Of a stretch of DNA of 64,000 bases, positions 20,016 to 27,785 are shown one piece after another (position 1 is the stretch's first letter; each line of letters starts with the position of its first letter). Source of the DNA: Nocardia farcinica (lineage in GTDB: Bacteria > Actinomycetota > Actinomycetes > Mycobacteriales > Mycobacteriaceae); contig NZ_LN868938.1 in the NCBI RefSeq assembly GCF_001182745.1, positions 2,480,001-2,544,000 on the forward strand, written 5' to 3'. The notes beneath the pieces were generated by a model. The model saw nothing but the letters and a program-made list of their open reading frames with translations, did not search any database and was not told where the DNA came from. The position numbers were made by a program, and so were the translations under genes.

Positions 20016-22228
20016 TGGCCAACATCGTCATGACGAATCAGAGCGACTCGCTCGACAAGGTGGACGGGTCGTTGGTGCCGCGGGTCTTCAGTTTCCTCGC
20101 CAAACTCCAGGCCGACGACACCGCACCCGGCCTGCACATCGAACCGATCAAGGGCGCGGTGGACCGGCGGGTGCGCACCGGACGAGTCGATCTCAACCAC
20201 CGGGCCGTGCTGTTCCGGGTCGACCCGAAGGAAGGCGGCACCACCTACGTCTACATGGGGACGTGGAAGCACGACGTGGCAAATTCTCTTGCCGAACGGG
20301 CCATTCTGCGCGTCAACCCCGTCAACGGCATCCTCGAGGGCGCCTTCACCGATCCCGTCGAGGTGCCCGCTCCCGTACCGGGGAAGCGCACCGCCGATGC
20401 CGCGCAGGCACCGCAGCAGCGCGGGTTCCTCGCGGAAGCGGGTTTCACCCTCGAAGAGCTGACCGACCAGCTCGGACTGGATGCCACCCTGGCAGGCCGC
20501 GCCCTCGCGGCCGCCGACGATTTCGAACTCAACGACATCGCCGCGAGCGCCGTCGGCTGGCAGGCCGACGCGTTGCTCGAACTGGGCTGCGGTACCAGCA
20601 TCGACGACATCCGCGACAAATACCGTTTCACCGAAGCGCCGGTCGATACCACCGTGGACGAGGACGACCGGATCATCGAGGCGCTCGAGCGTCCGGCTTC
20701 GAAGATGCAGTTCACCTACATCGAAGGCAGCGAGGAACTCCGCCGGGTCATCGAAGGTGGCGATTTCGCGGCGTGGCGTGTCTTCCTACATCCCGAGCAG
20801 CGCGAATACGCCGAGAAGGACTACAGCGGCCCGTTTCGCCTCTCCGGAGGCGCGGGCACTGGGAAGACCGTGGTGGCGATCCATCGCGCCCGAAACCTGC
20901 TGCGCCGCAACCCCAGCGCCCGCATCGTCCTGACGACCTTCAACAAGACACTCGCGAAGAACCTGGAAACCGACCTGCGGGCACTCGATCCCGGCATCAA
21001 AATCGCCAAGCGCTTGGGCGAGCCGGGTATCTACGTCGAAGGCATCGACAAGCTCGCCAACGACGTGGTGCGCCAGGCCGAGGACATCGGGTCGGCAACC
21101 GAGGCTGTGCTCGGGACACGCACGGAGGTGCCCGTCGCCCGCACCAAGAAGGACCAGGTGTGGCGCGAGCTTGTGCACTCGATCGACAGCGGTCTCGAAC
21201 CGCGGCTGGCCTCGGCCTGGTTCCTCGACACCGAGTACACCTCGGTCGTGCTCGCCAACAAGGTCACCACACTCGAGCAGTACGCGCGGGTCGCGCGAGC
21301 TGGTCGGGGCGTGCGGTTATCCCGTCCGCAGCGGATCGCGATCTGGAAGCTGGTGGAGGCCTACCGCCGCCGCAGCCGGATGGACGAAACGCTCAGCTTC
21401 CCGGAAATCCTCGCCATCGCGGCCGAGTACTTGCAGCAGCGGGCGAACACCGACGCTGAGCGTCTCGCCGATCACGTGATCGTCGACGAAGCGCAGGACC
21501 TGCACGCCACCCATTGGTTGATGCTGCGCGCGCTGGTCGCCGAGGGACCGAACGACCTGTTCATCGCCGAGGATTCGCACCAGCGCATCTACGGCCAGCC
21601 GGTCGTGCTCGCCCGGCTCGGCATCAAGATCGTGGGCCGCTCCCGTCGCCTGACCCTGAACTACCGCACCACCGCGCAAAACCTCGCTTTCGCGATCGGT
21701 GTGCTCAGCGGCGCCGAATACCATGATCTGGAGGAGGGCAGAGAGTTCGCTCTCGACTACCGATCGGCCCGCACCGGCCCTAAGCCGATTCTGCGCGAAT
21801 GCCATTCTGCTGCTGAAGAACTGGAGGTGGTGGCGAGCCAGATCGGCGCATGGCTGTCCGATCCCACCGTCGAGCCCTCGACCATTGCCGTGCTGACCCG
21901 CGGTGTCGGCGATCGCAGCCAGCTGGTGCGCGCCCTCGCCGAACGCGGCATCAGCGCCCGCGCGCTCGACGACAACCAGGCGATGCCGGGTCATGTGCAG
22001 GTGCTGACGATGCACCGCTCGAAGGGGATGGAGTTCTCACGAGTGATCCTCGCCGGAATCGACGAAGCCCACGTGCCCGCGAAGGCCAGCCTGCACGGAG
22101 TTCCGGAGGAGGAGCTGAACGAGGCCAGGTTGCGGGAGCGGTCGTTGCTGTATGTTGCGGCGAGCCGGGCGCGCGATCAGGTGGTGGTGACGTGGAGCGG
22201 TCGGCGTTCGGAGTTGCTCGGCAGCTGA
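20015..22228 (+). CDS. UvrD/Rep-type helicase with RelE/ParE-like N-terminus
   Basis: This 737-residue superfamily 1 helicase has Walker A GGAGTGKT near 278-285, motif II DEAQD at about 491, motif IV LNYRTT, motif V MHRSKGMEF and motif VI YVAASRARD. The first 105 residues precede the helicase. They read like a RelE/ParE toxin fold, with a short basic patch DRRVRTGRVDLNHRAVLF followed by YVYMGTWKHD. About 170 linker residues separate the two parts. Its stop-start overlap (TGATG) with the DUF1998 helicase means coupled expression and probably one complex or pathway. It likely unwinds or degrades invading DNA; the toxin-like domain may be structural or an effector. Confidence 0.85.
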   Translation: MANIVMTNQSDSLDKVDGSLVPRVFSFLAKLQADDTAPGLHIEPIKGAVDRRVRTGRVDLNHRAVLFRVDPKEGGTTYVYMGTWKHDVANSLAERAILRVNPVNGILEGAFTDPVEVPAPVPGKRTADAAQAPQQRGFLAEAGFTLEELTDQLGLDATLAGRALAAADDFELNDIAASAVGWQADALLELGCGTSIDDIRDKYRFTEAPVDTTVDEDDRIIEALERPASKMQFTYIEGSEELRRVIEGGDFAAWRVFLHPEQREYAEKDYSGPFRLSGGAGTGKTVVAIHRARNLLRRNPSARIVLTTFNKTLAKNLETDLRALDPGIKIAKRLGEPGIYVEGIDKLANDVVRQAEDIGSATEAVLGTRTEVPVARTKKDQVWRELVHSIDSGLEPRLASAWFLDTEYTSVVLANKVTTLEQYARVARAGRGVRLSRPQRIAIWKLVEAYRRRSRMDETLSFPEILAIAAEYLQQRANTDAERLADHVIVDEAQDLHATHWLMLRALVAEGPNDLFIAEDSHQRIYGQPVVLARLGIKIVGRSRRLTLNYRTTAQNLAFAIGVLSGAEYHDLEEGREFALDYRSARTGPKPILRECHSAAEELEVVASQIGAWLSDPTVEPSTIAVLTRGVGDRSQLVRALAERGISARALDDNQAMPGHVQVLTMHRSKGMEFSRVILAGIDEAHVPAKASLHGVPEEELNEARLRERSLLYVAASRARDQVVVTWSGRRSELLGS

Positions 22229-22515
22229 CCGGGCTCGCCGACGCGTGCGGATCAGGGCTGTTCGCTCACCGACGTCCGCCACCGGTACCAGCGGGGGTGG
22301 TGTGCCGAGTCGAAACACGATCAGCCTCACCGCCGAACTCGCGCGTGCAGCCGTACGTTCCCTCGGCGGTGAAGCGGCGAACCACGGGATCGCCCGCTCC
22401 CATGTGGTGGCCGGTTTCCGGGCGCGTGACGCTGGTGCCGTCCTACCCGGGGGCGGTACGGGTCCAACGGGAAAGGTGACCTTCCAACATCGGCGCTGAA
22501 GGCGTTGCCCGACTC

Positions 22516-23052
22516 CTAGGACACAACCTTCAGGTAGCCCTGGCTCGTCTGCGTGGCCGACTGTACGGGCGGGACCGGCTCGAGCAACGAATCCGGGTGC
22601 AGCATACGGGTATCCGACGAGGTCTTGAACAGCGGGCTGTGGGTGGTGGCCCGGACCGCCTGACGCGGCGTCGCTCCGTCGATGAAGACGTAGAAGACGG
22701 GATGCTCGCCTGCGTCGAAATCGTGGCGCGGAAGGTCCGGCCAACAGAAGCCGGGAAGGCCGGCGGCCTCGTTGAGCCGTTCCCGCTCGGCGCCGGCATG
22801 CACCGGGATCATCCGGTCCCATTGGTTACTCCAGCCGGCTGCGGTCGTCACCTCCGCCAGCGACACCTGGCCGGCGACCGTCGACCGATCCCGGACGGCG
22901 GTCACCAAAGCCGATGACGGGCCCAGCGGTTCCCCCGCGGACTTCACCGAAAAGGTACCGGCGCAGTCGGCTCCGGCGTCCTGTCTGCCGCCGCACGCCA
23001 TTGAGACGGCCGCAGCCAGCACGACTAAGGCAATGACACATATCCTGCGCAT
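22516..23052 (-). CDS. Putative lipoprotein, paralogue of the one at 25995
   Basis: This 178-residue protein has a lipoprotein signal (ALVVLAAAVSMACGG). After it come a conserved SAGEPLGPSSALVTAVRDRS region, W-x-x-x-WDRM, and FCWPDLP. The gene at 25995-26543 has the same layout (PLGDG, EWDRM, VCWANLP), so the two are paralogues. The family is not recognised; a cell-surface location is inferred from the lipobox. AAGGAG lies five bases before the chosen ATG. Confidence 0.75.
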   Translation of the reverse strand: MRRICVIALVVLAAAVSMACGGRQDAGADCAGTFSVKSAGEPLGPSSALVTAVRDRSTVAGQVSLAEVTTAAGWSNQWDRMIPVHAGAERERLNEAAGLPGFCWPDLPRHDFDAGEHPVFYVFIDGATPRQAVRATTHSPLFKTSSDTRMLHPDSLLEPVPPVQSATQTSQGYLKVVS

Positions 23053-23478
23053 CGTCACTCCTTCGTGGGCAGGGAATGTCGACCGATCTCTGCACCCTCC
23101 GAGGTCGGCGCGGCAAGGATGCCAGCAGCCAGCGGGATCAATGCTCGAACTGCGTCACCGTCCCCTGACGGTCTCGGCCATCTCCCGAGCCTTCGGCGGA
23201 CACGGGTCGAGGTCGCGCATCGGCCCCCCTCATATTCATGCGACGTAACGAGACGACCTTACCGGGTGATGCCGAGACGACGGAATCAGCTGCCTTCCTC
23301 AGCACCTGGCTCGCGCGGCGCCGTGTCGTCGCCGACCGCCGATGTCCACGTGGCGCGCTATACCAACCCGCCTCGATGGCGCCAGTGAGCCGAGCGCCTG
23401 AATTCCGGCACGCAGTGGGAGCGGACCGAAGGCGGCCACATTCGGTCGTCGCGGCGACGGGACGACGAGAACCGGCGA
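23053..23478. other. Gene-free interval
   Basis: No reading frame here has a good start, ribosome binding site and family resemblance. It lies upstream of the leftward lipoprotein and downstream of the leftward secreted protein, so it should contain the lipoprotein promoter, but no clear -35/-10 was identified. Confidence 0.5.
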
Positions 23479-23844
23479 TCAGTGGTGTGCGGAGCCGGAG
23501 TGGAGGTAGGTCAGGAATTGGGTCACCTTGTCTCGTTCGCCCGGGTCGGCACAGGGGCCGTCGACCGCGGCGTCGTCGCCGCTGCCGGTGTTCGCTCCCG
23601 GGGAGAACAGGCTCAGCGCCATGAGTGTCACCTCGGCGGCCATCGACGCGGCGCTGTCCAGCGTGGCCGAACCGGTGCCATGGAACAGCACCATGGGACC
23701 GTTGTAGCACTCGGGGACGACCTCGGTGCTACCGGTGCTCGGACTGTCGACGAGAGCCAATCCCTCGGCCTGTGCGGGGGCTGCGGCGACGGCGGTGGTG
23801 GTGGTGGCGAGGGCGACGAGTCCGGTGGTGAGAAGCCGTTTCAT
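23479..23844 (-). CDS. Small secreted protein of unknown function
   Basis: This 121-residue protein has a clear signal peptide (MKRLLTTGLVALATTTT, cleavage after APAQA). The mature part contains two Cys residues and an acidic Asp/Gly-rich stretch (GDDAAVDGPCADPGERD). The ATG at 23844 is chosen because it begins the signal peptide directly; the frame extends 17 codons upstream without a better site. The family is not recognised. Confidence 0.7.
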   Translation of the reverse strand: MKRLLTTGLVALATTTTAVAAAPAQAEGLALVDSPSTGSTEVVPECYNGPMVLFHGTGSATLDSAASMAAEVTLMALSLFSPGANTGSGDDAAVDGPCADPGERDKVTQFLTYLHSGSAHH

Positions 23845-24067
23845 GCGTATTCCTTTGCGACGGAAGCGCTTTACCTGCGCGATCGATGCACACACTAAAC
23901 AGGGTCAGCGTTGAAACGGATATGTTTCAGACATCACTTGTAGTGATGCGCGTCACACGATAACCGCGCGTTATCCCTGCTCCGGTCTCAGGAACGCCCG
24001 GCGGTTCTCGGGCTGCTTCACGAAACGCTCCGCCATCGGCCGGGCCGGGGATGCCCGGCCGAGAACG

Positions 24068-24274
24068 TCAGGGACGGTCGAACTCTCCGGCACGCGCACC
24101 CGCGAGGAAGGCATCCCACTCCGAGGGCGTGAACACCAGCGCCCCGCCTGCGGGGTTCTTGGAGTCGCGGACGCCCACATATCCGCCGTCCAGATGTGCG
24201 ATCTCTACGCAGTCCTTTCCTGCTGAACTGCGAGTGCTCTTGAACCAGTGCGCTCCGGATAGGTCAACGGACAC
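24068..24274 (-). CDS. DUF397 domain protein
   Basis: This 68-residue protein has the typical DUF397 pattern: W-F-K-S-T-R-S, then G-x-x-C-V-E-I-A, then V-x-V-R-D-S-K-N-P, then L-x-F-T-P-x-E-W-x-A-F. In actinobacteria these small proteins pair with XRE/DUF5753 regulators and are thought to modulate them (BldB/WhiJ-like systems). It overlaps the 3' end of the XRE gene by 11 bases, so the two are co-expressed. Confidence 0.92.
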   Translation of the reverse strand: MSVDLSGAHWFKSTRSSAGKDCVEIAHLDGGYVGVRDSKNPAGGALVFTPSEWDAFLAGARAGEFDRP

Positions 24275-25190
24275 AGTCGAACTCCTTCGCTACATGGCGC
24301 AACAGACGCTTGCTGTCGGGCGCATTCAACGCTACCCGCCGCATGGCTTCCACTCCAGCTCGATACTTGCGGACCGTGCTGTCGCGCTCCAGGTACAGGT
24401 CTCCGGTATAGCTCTCGACGTAGACAACCGAGGGCTCGGTCGGCCGACCATCGCGGTCTCTCGTGAAGTCGAGAATGGTGAACGGACCGGTCGACGTTCC
24501 GAGCGGGAAACCGGCACGGAACGGCAACACATGTACGCGGACGTTCGGCGGCAGGTCCGCCAGGTGACGCAGTTGCGCGGACATCACTCGCGGACCGCCG
24601 ACCACCCTTCGTATCACCGCCTCATCGAGCACCAGCTCCGCTGTAAGCGGCGCGAGTTCTCGTGTAATCAGCCGCTGACGGTTGCGGCGGACCCGGACGC
24701 GACGCTCGAGATCCTCGACCGTGTCCTCAGGAAAGAACGCGCGGTCCAGGGCCCGCGCGTAGTCGGGTATCTGGAACAAACCCGGCAACAGGTCGGGACG
24801 GTAGCCCGTCAGCTTCGTGGCAGCAGCCTCCATCTGCAAATATGCGTTGAACGTCGGGTGTACCTGATCGGGGAATTCGTCCAACCACGACGGCGACTTC
24901 CCCTGCGCCGCGAGCGACTTCAGCACCGGCAACATCTCCACCTGCTGATACAGCTTGCACAGCCGCCGCAGGTCCTCTTCCCGGACCACCACGTTCGGCG
25001 CACCCGTCTCCAACCGGTGCAACGTCCCCACCCCTCGCCCGATCGCCCGCGCCGCGACCTCGATGGACAACCCGGCCTCCTGCCGCATCCCGCGCAGACA
25101 CCGGCCGAGACTGCGGTGTGGAACGCCCGCCGTCCCCGGAACGTCTGCGGCGAGCTGCGGTGCCTCCGCCCGCACATCCCTGTCCCCCAT
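24264..25190 (-). CDS. XRE-family regulator with DUF5753
   Basis: This 308-residue protein has a helix-turn-helix at about residues 28-85 (LGRCLRGMRQEAGLS, then VAARAIGRGVGTLHRLETG). A DUF5753 C-terminal domain follows (YLQMEAAATKL, then QIPDYARALDRAFF, then VLDEAVIRRVVGG). It binds DNA and works with the DUF397 protein that overlaps its 3' end; such pairs often act in development or secondary metabolism. Its 5' end and promoter region form the right copy of the 363-bp repeat. The ATG at 25190 has an altered counterpart in the broken copy near 12 kb. Confidence 0.9.
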   Translation of the reverse strand: MGDRDVRAEAPQLAADVPGTAGVPHRSLGRCLRGMRQEAGLSIEVAARAIGRGVGTLHRLETGAPNVVVREEDLRRLCKLYQQVEMLPVLKSLAAQGKSPSWLDEFPDQVHPTFNAYLQMEAAATKLTGYRPDLLPGLFQIPDYARALDRAFFPEDTVEDLERRVRVRRNRQRLITRELAPLTAELVLDEAVIRRVVGGPRVMSAQLRHLADLPPNVRVHVLPFRAGFPLGTSTGPFTILDFTRDRDGRPTEPSVVYVESYTGDLYLERDSTVRKYRAGVEAMRRVALNAPDSKRLLRHVAKEFDCVR

Positions 25191-25397
25191 GCAGTGTGCT
25201 CCCGTCTGTGGAATCCGTCCGTCACCGGGACTGGAAGATTGTGAAATATGTTGTGGAATAGATGATTTCGATCTCGCGAGCTCCCATTATGCAGATTCGC
25301 TGGAAGGTGTCCAGGCTATTCGCCGCTTTCCGCCACGACTTTCCCGGGACAGGCCGGAACCGCGCGGTTCCGCTGCTCCACTGGGAGCGTGATCGAC
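25035..25397. repeat. 363-bp direct repeat, right copy
   Basis: This copy covers the first 50 codons and the upstream region of the intact XRE regulator. Its partner is at 11829-12191, about 95% identical and in the same orientation. The 13.2-kb spacing encloses the DUF1998 and UvrD helicase genes. No gene was seen between this repeat and 25633. Confidence 0.85.
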
Positions 25398-25633
25398 CCC
25401 CACACGCACCGCGGCGCTCTGCCGCAGCGGATACCGCTCGACCGTCCGCGCACTCGCCACACTCCGCCACCCCTGCACGTACTGACCCGTTACGCCGCCG
25501 CGTTACGCGAGTGGGCGGGTCCGCGAGAACGTCCCGGAGGCGGGGTGCCCACCTCTCCCCCGCCTCCGGTGACCCCCACCGAAACCGGGTCGTGACCGGA
25601 CCCATGCGCGCCCGCCGAAGGAGGTCCTGACCG

Positions 25634-25915
25634 GTGCGCCGGTACTACGTCAAAGTCCACTGCTGCGGACCGCACTGGCTCATCCACGTCCCCGCCGTCG
25701 ACCGCTGGACCGTGACCACCGACAAGAAGTCGATCCGGTCGGCCGCCCGCCACATGATCGCGGCGGCGACCGGTCGTGACGCCACGTCCTTCGAGTTGGA
25801 TCTGGTCGCCGGTCGTGCCGTGCGCGACGCCGACGAGTTCGCGGTGGGTAGCACACTGCTGCGGCGGTGGGATCCGAGCCCGGACGACCTCGGCCGACAA
25901 CCACCGGTCAGCTGA
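25634..25915 (+). CDS. Small conserved-looking protein
   Basis: This 93-residue protein starts at GTG behind an excellent ribosome binding site (GAAGGAGGT). It begins RRYYVKVHCCGPHWLIHVP and contains a Trp-Thr-Val segment, resembling the small N-acyltransferase-sized or HicB-like folds of Nocardia, but no family is recognised with confidence. It has no signal peptide. It is divergent from the XRE regulator. Confidence 0.6.
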   Translation: MRRYYVKVHCCGPHWLIHVPAVDRWTVTTDKKSIRSAARHMIAAATGRDATSFELDLVAGRAVRDADEFAVGSTLLRRWDPSPDDLGRQPPVS

Positions 25916-25994
25916 GCCCAGTCGCCCTGGTCCGCCCGTGGACGATGAGGGCAATCGAACCACGGGGCACCGGTGGCCACGACGATCGAAACCG

Positions 25995-26543
25995 TCACTC
26001 GGTGGACGGGCGGAGGAAGGGCTCGGCTCCTGCGATGTGTACCGGAGTCAGGAGGGTGGACGGATGAATGACGCTCCTGCGCGGCCGCAGGAAATCGAGC
26101 GCACGGTCGCTCGGATAGAACCAGTGAATTGCTTGGACGGGCTGTCCCCCCGCGACGAACAAGTAGTACGCGGTGTGCGGTGTGTCGTCCCCGTAGGTGC
26201 CGGGCAGGTTCGCCCAGCAGACGCCGGTGGTGCCCGCGTCGGAATTCAGCGTGGCTTCCGAGGTTCCGGGAAAGACCACCACCATGCGGTCCCACTCGTC
26301 GGTCAGGCCTGCGGCGCTGGTCAGGTCCTGCATCGTCACGGGGTCCGATCCCCGAGCGGCCGTTCTGGCCGCGTTCGACAGTTCTGCACCATCGCCGAGA
26401 GGTGCAGGCGAGGATGCGAAGTCGAATGTCGTCGGGCAGTTCGGCTCGGCTCGGGAATGGTCGGTTCCGCAACCGGTCGTCATTGCCGCGCAGGCGAGGA
26501 ATGCGGCGGTCGACAGCACCACCGACTCGGTCCGGCTTCGCAT
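25995..26543 (-). CDS. Putative lipoprotein, paralogue of the one at 22516
   Basis: This 182-residue protein has a lipobox near residue 25 (LACAAMTTGCGTD). The body shares motifs with the 22516-23052 product: SPAPLGDGAELSNAART, LTDEWDRMVVV, GVCWANLPG and a late SDRALDFL segment. The start at 26543 sits seven bases after AGGAG; an ATG six codons upstream is less well placed. Function unknown; a cell-envelope location is inferred. Confidence 0.75.
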   Translation of the reverse strand: MRSRTESVVLSTAAFLACAAMTTGCGTDHSRAEPNCPTTFDFASSPAPLGDGAELSNAARTAARGSDPVTMQDLTSAAGLTDEWDRMVVVFPGTSEATLNSDAGTTGVCWANLPGTYGDDTPHTAYYLFVAGGQPVQAIHWFYPSDRALDFLRPRRSVIHPSTLLTPVHIAGAEPFLRPSTE

Positions 26544-26626
26544 GTCATGTCTCCTGGGCATCGACTGCCGACGGCGGGAAGCGGCATGACCCGCGATCGG
26601 GCCATCTCGGACGCATGCCGCTCGCC

Positions 26627-27376
26627 CTACACCGGTTCCGGTGCTGCCAGATCGTCCGGGTCGCTGATCAACAGCACCGTGATCGGCACGGCCAATCCCA
26701 ACAGTCCCATCACGAATACCGGGAACAGGAAGGAGAACACTTCGGCCCCCTCGGGTACCGGGATGCTCTGGTCCACGGTGACGCTGACGGCGGCCATGCC
26801 GGTGTAGTGCATGCCGACGACGGCGACGCCCATGACGAGGCCGCCGAGCAGGCGCATGAGGACCGAGTCGAGGATGAGGGTGAACAGCAGGGCGACGGTG
26901 GCGGCGACGACGGCGATGAGTACCGACAGGGCGACCAGCCAGCGGTTGTAGTGGATTTCGCCCTGGAAGCGGACGGCGTTCATGCCGGCGTAGTGCATGA
27001 TGTTGACGGCCAGGCCGGTGATCAGGCCGCCGGCGAGCAGGCGCGGGGCGCTGACGCTGGTGCCGACGACGAGGAGGCCGGCGAAGACGGCGACGATGGC
27101 CAGGACCGCCGAGCCCGCGGTCCAGGTCATGTCGTAGCGCAGCGGCACGCCGGGGACGGCGAAGCCGAGCATGGCGATGAAGTGCATCAGCCAGATGCCG
27201 ACGCCGCCGATCGCGACCGCCGACATCCACAACCAGCCCAGGCGTTGCCCGTCGGTGCGGGCCGACAGGGAGCGGCGGGCGGCGGCCAGGCCGACGATCG
27301 AGCCGATGACCGAGACGAGGTAGGCCAGCCACATCAGCCATGCGCCCATCTCGAAGTGGTGGACGTGGTGGTGCAT
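26627..27376 (-). CDS. MHYT-domain seven-helix membrane sensor
   Basis: This 249-residue protein has seven predicted membrane helices and three conserved M/L-H-(Y/F) motifs: WLMHFIAM, IMHYAGM and GMHYTGM. These define MHYT domains, proposed to bind a metal and sense oxygen, CO or NO at the membrane. No catalytic output domain is attached, so it must signal through partners. It follows the DUF742 gene by 34 bases, downstream of a histidine-kinase-like gene, in the place where a conservon normally has its GTPase. GGAG lies seven bases before the ATG. Confidence 0.88.
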   Translation of the reverse strand: MHHHVHHFEMGAWLMWLAYLVSVIGSIVGLAAARRSLSARTDGQRLGWLWMSAVAIGGVGIWLMHFIAMLGFAVPGVPLRYDMTWTAGSAVLAIVAVFAGLLVVGTSVSAPRLLAGGLITGLAVNIMHYAGMNAVRFQGEIHYNRWLVALSVLIAVVAATVALLFTLILDSVLMRLLGGLVMGVAVVGMHYTGMAAVSVTVDQSIPVPEGAEVFSFLFPVFVMGLLGLAVPITVLLISDPDDLAAPEPV

Positions 27377-27410
27377 GGGTGTTCTCCGAATTCGTTGGGA
27401 GGAAATACTT

Positions 27411-27779
27411 TCAGAGGGCGCGCAGGCCCTGCAGGGTGTGTTCGAGCAGGTGCATCCACTGCTCGCGGGAGGCGTCGGCGGTGATGGTCTGGTGGCGGCG
27501 GACGATGCCCTCGACGAGCAGGTCGCCGATGAGCACGCGGGCGACGCCGAGGGCGAGGTCGAGTTCGGCGGCGATCTCGGCGACCGAGAGCGGGGTGTGG
27601 CACAGTGCGACGATGCGGGCGTGCGCGACGTGGAAGGCGTCGAAGCCCACGTCCCGGCAGGTCTCGATCATCGCCTCGAGGGGCAGGTCGACGGCGGATT
27701 CGGTGCGCCGCGGGTGACGGCGTAGGGGCGGGCGAGCCGGGGCCCGGTGTCGTCGAGATAGTAGGGCTCCTCGCTCATG
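27411..27779 (-). pseudogene. DUF742 (CvnC-like) gene with a one-base frameshift
   Basis: The first frame reads MSEEPYYLDDTGPRLARPYA-VTRG from 27779. Near 27713 the reading must shift to RTESAVDLPLEAMIETCRDV and on to VAEIAAELDLALGVARVLIG-DL, the winged-helix part of DUF742. One extra base at the GGCGC junction would restore one protein of about 122 residues. DUF742 proteins belong to actinobacterial conservons, acting with a kinase-like ATPase, a roadblock protein and a GTPase. Here the kinase gene lies directly upstream. The break is either an assembly indel or a genuine mutation. Confidence 0.8.
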
Positions 27780-27785
27780 GCGACC

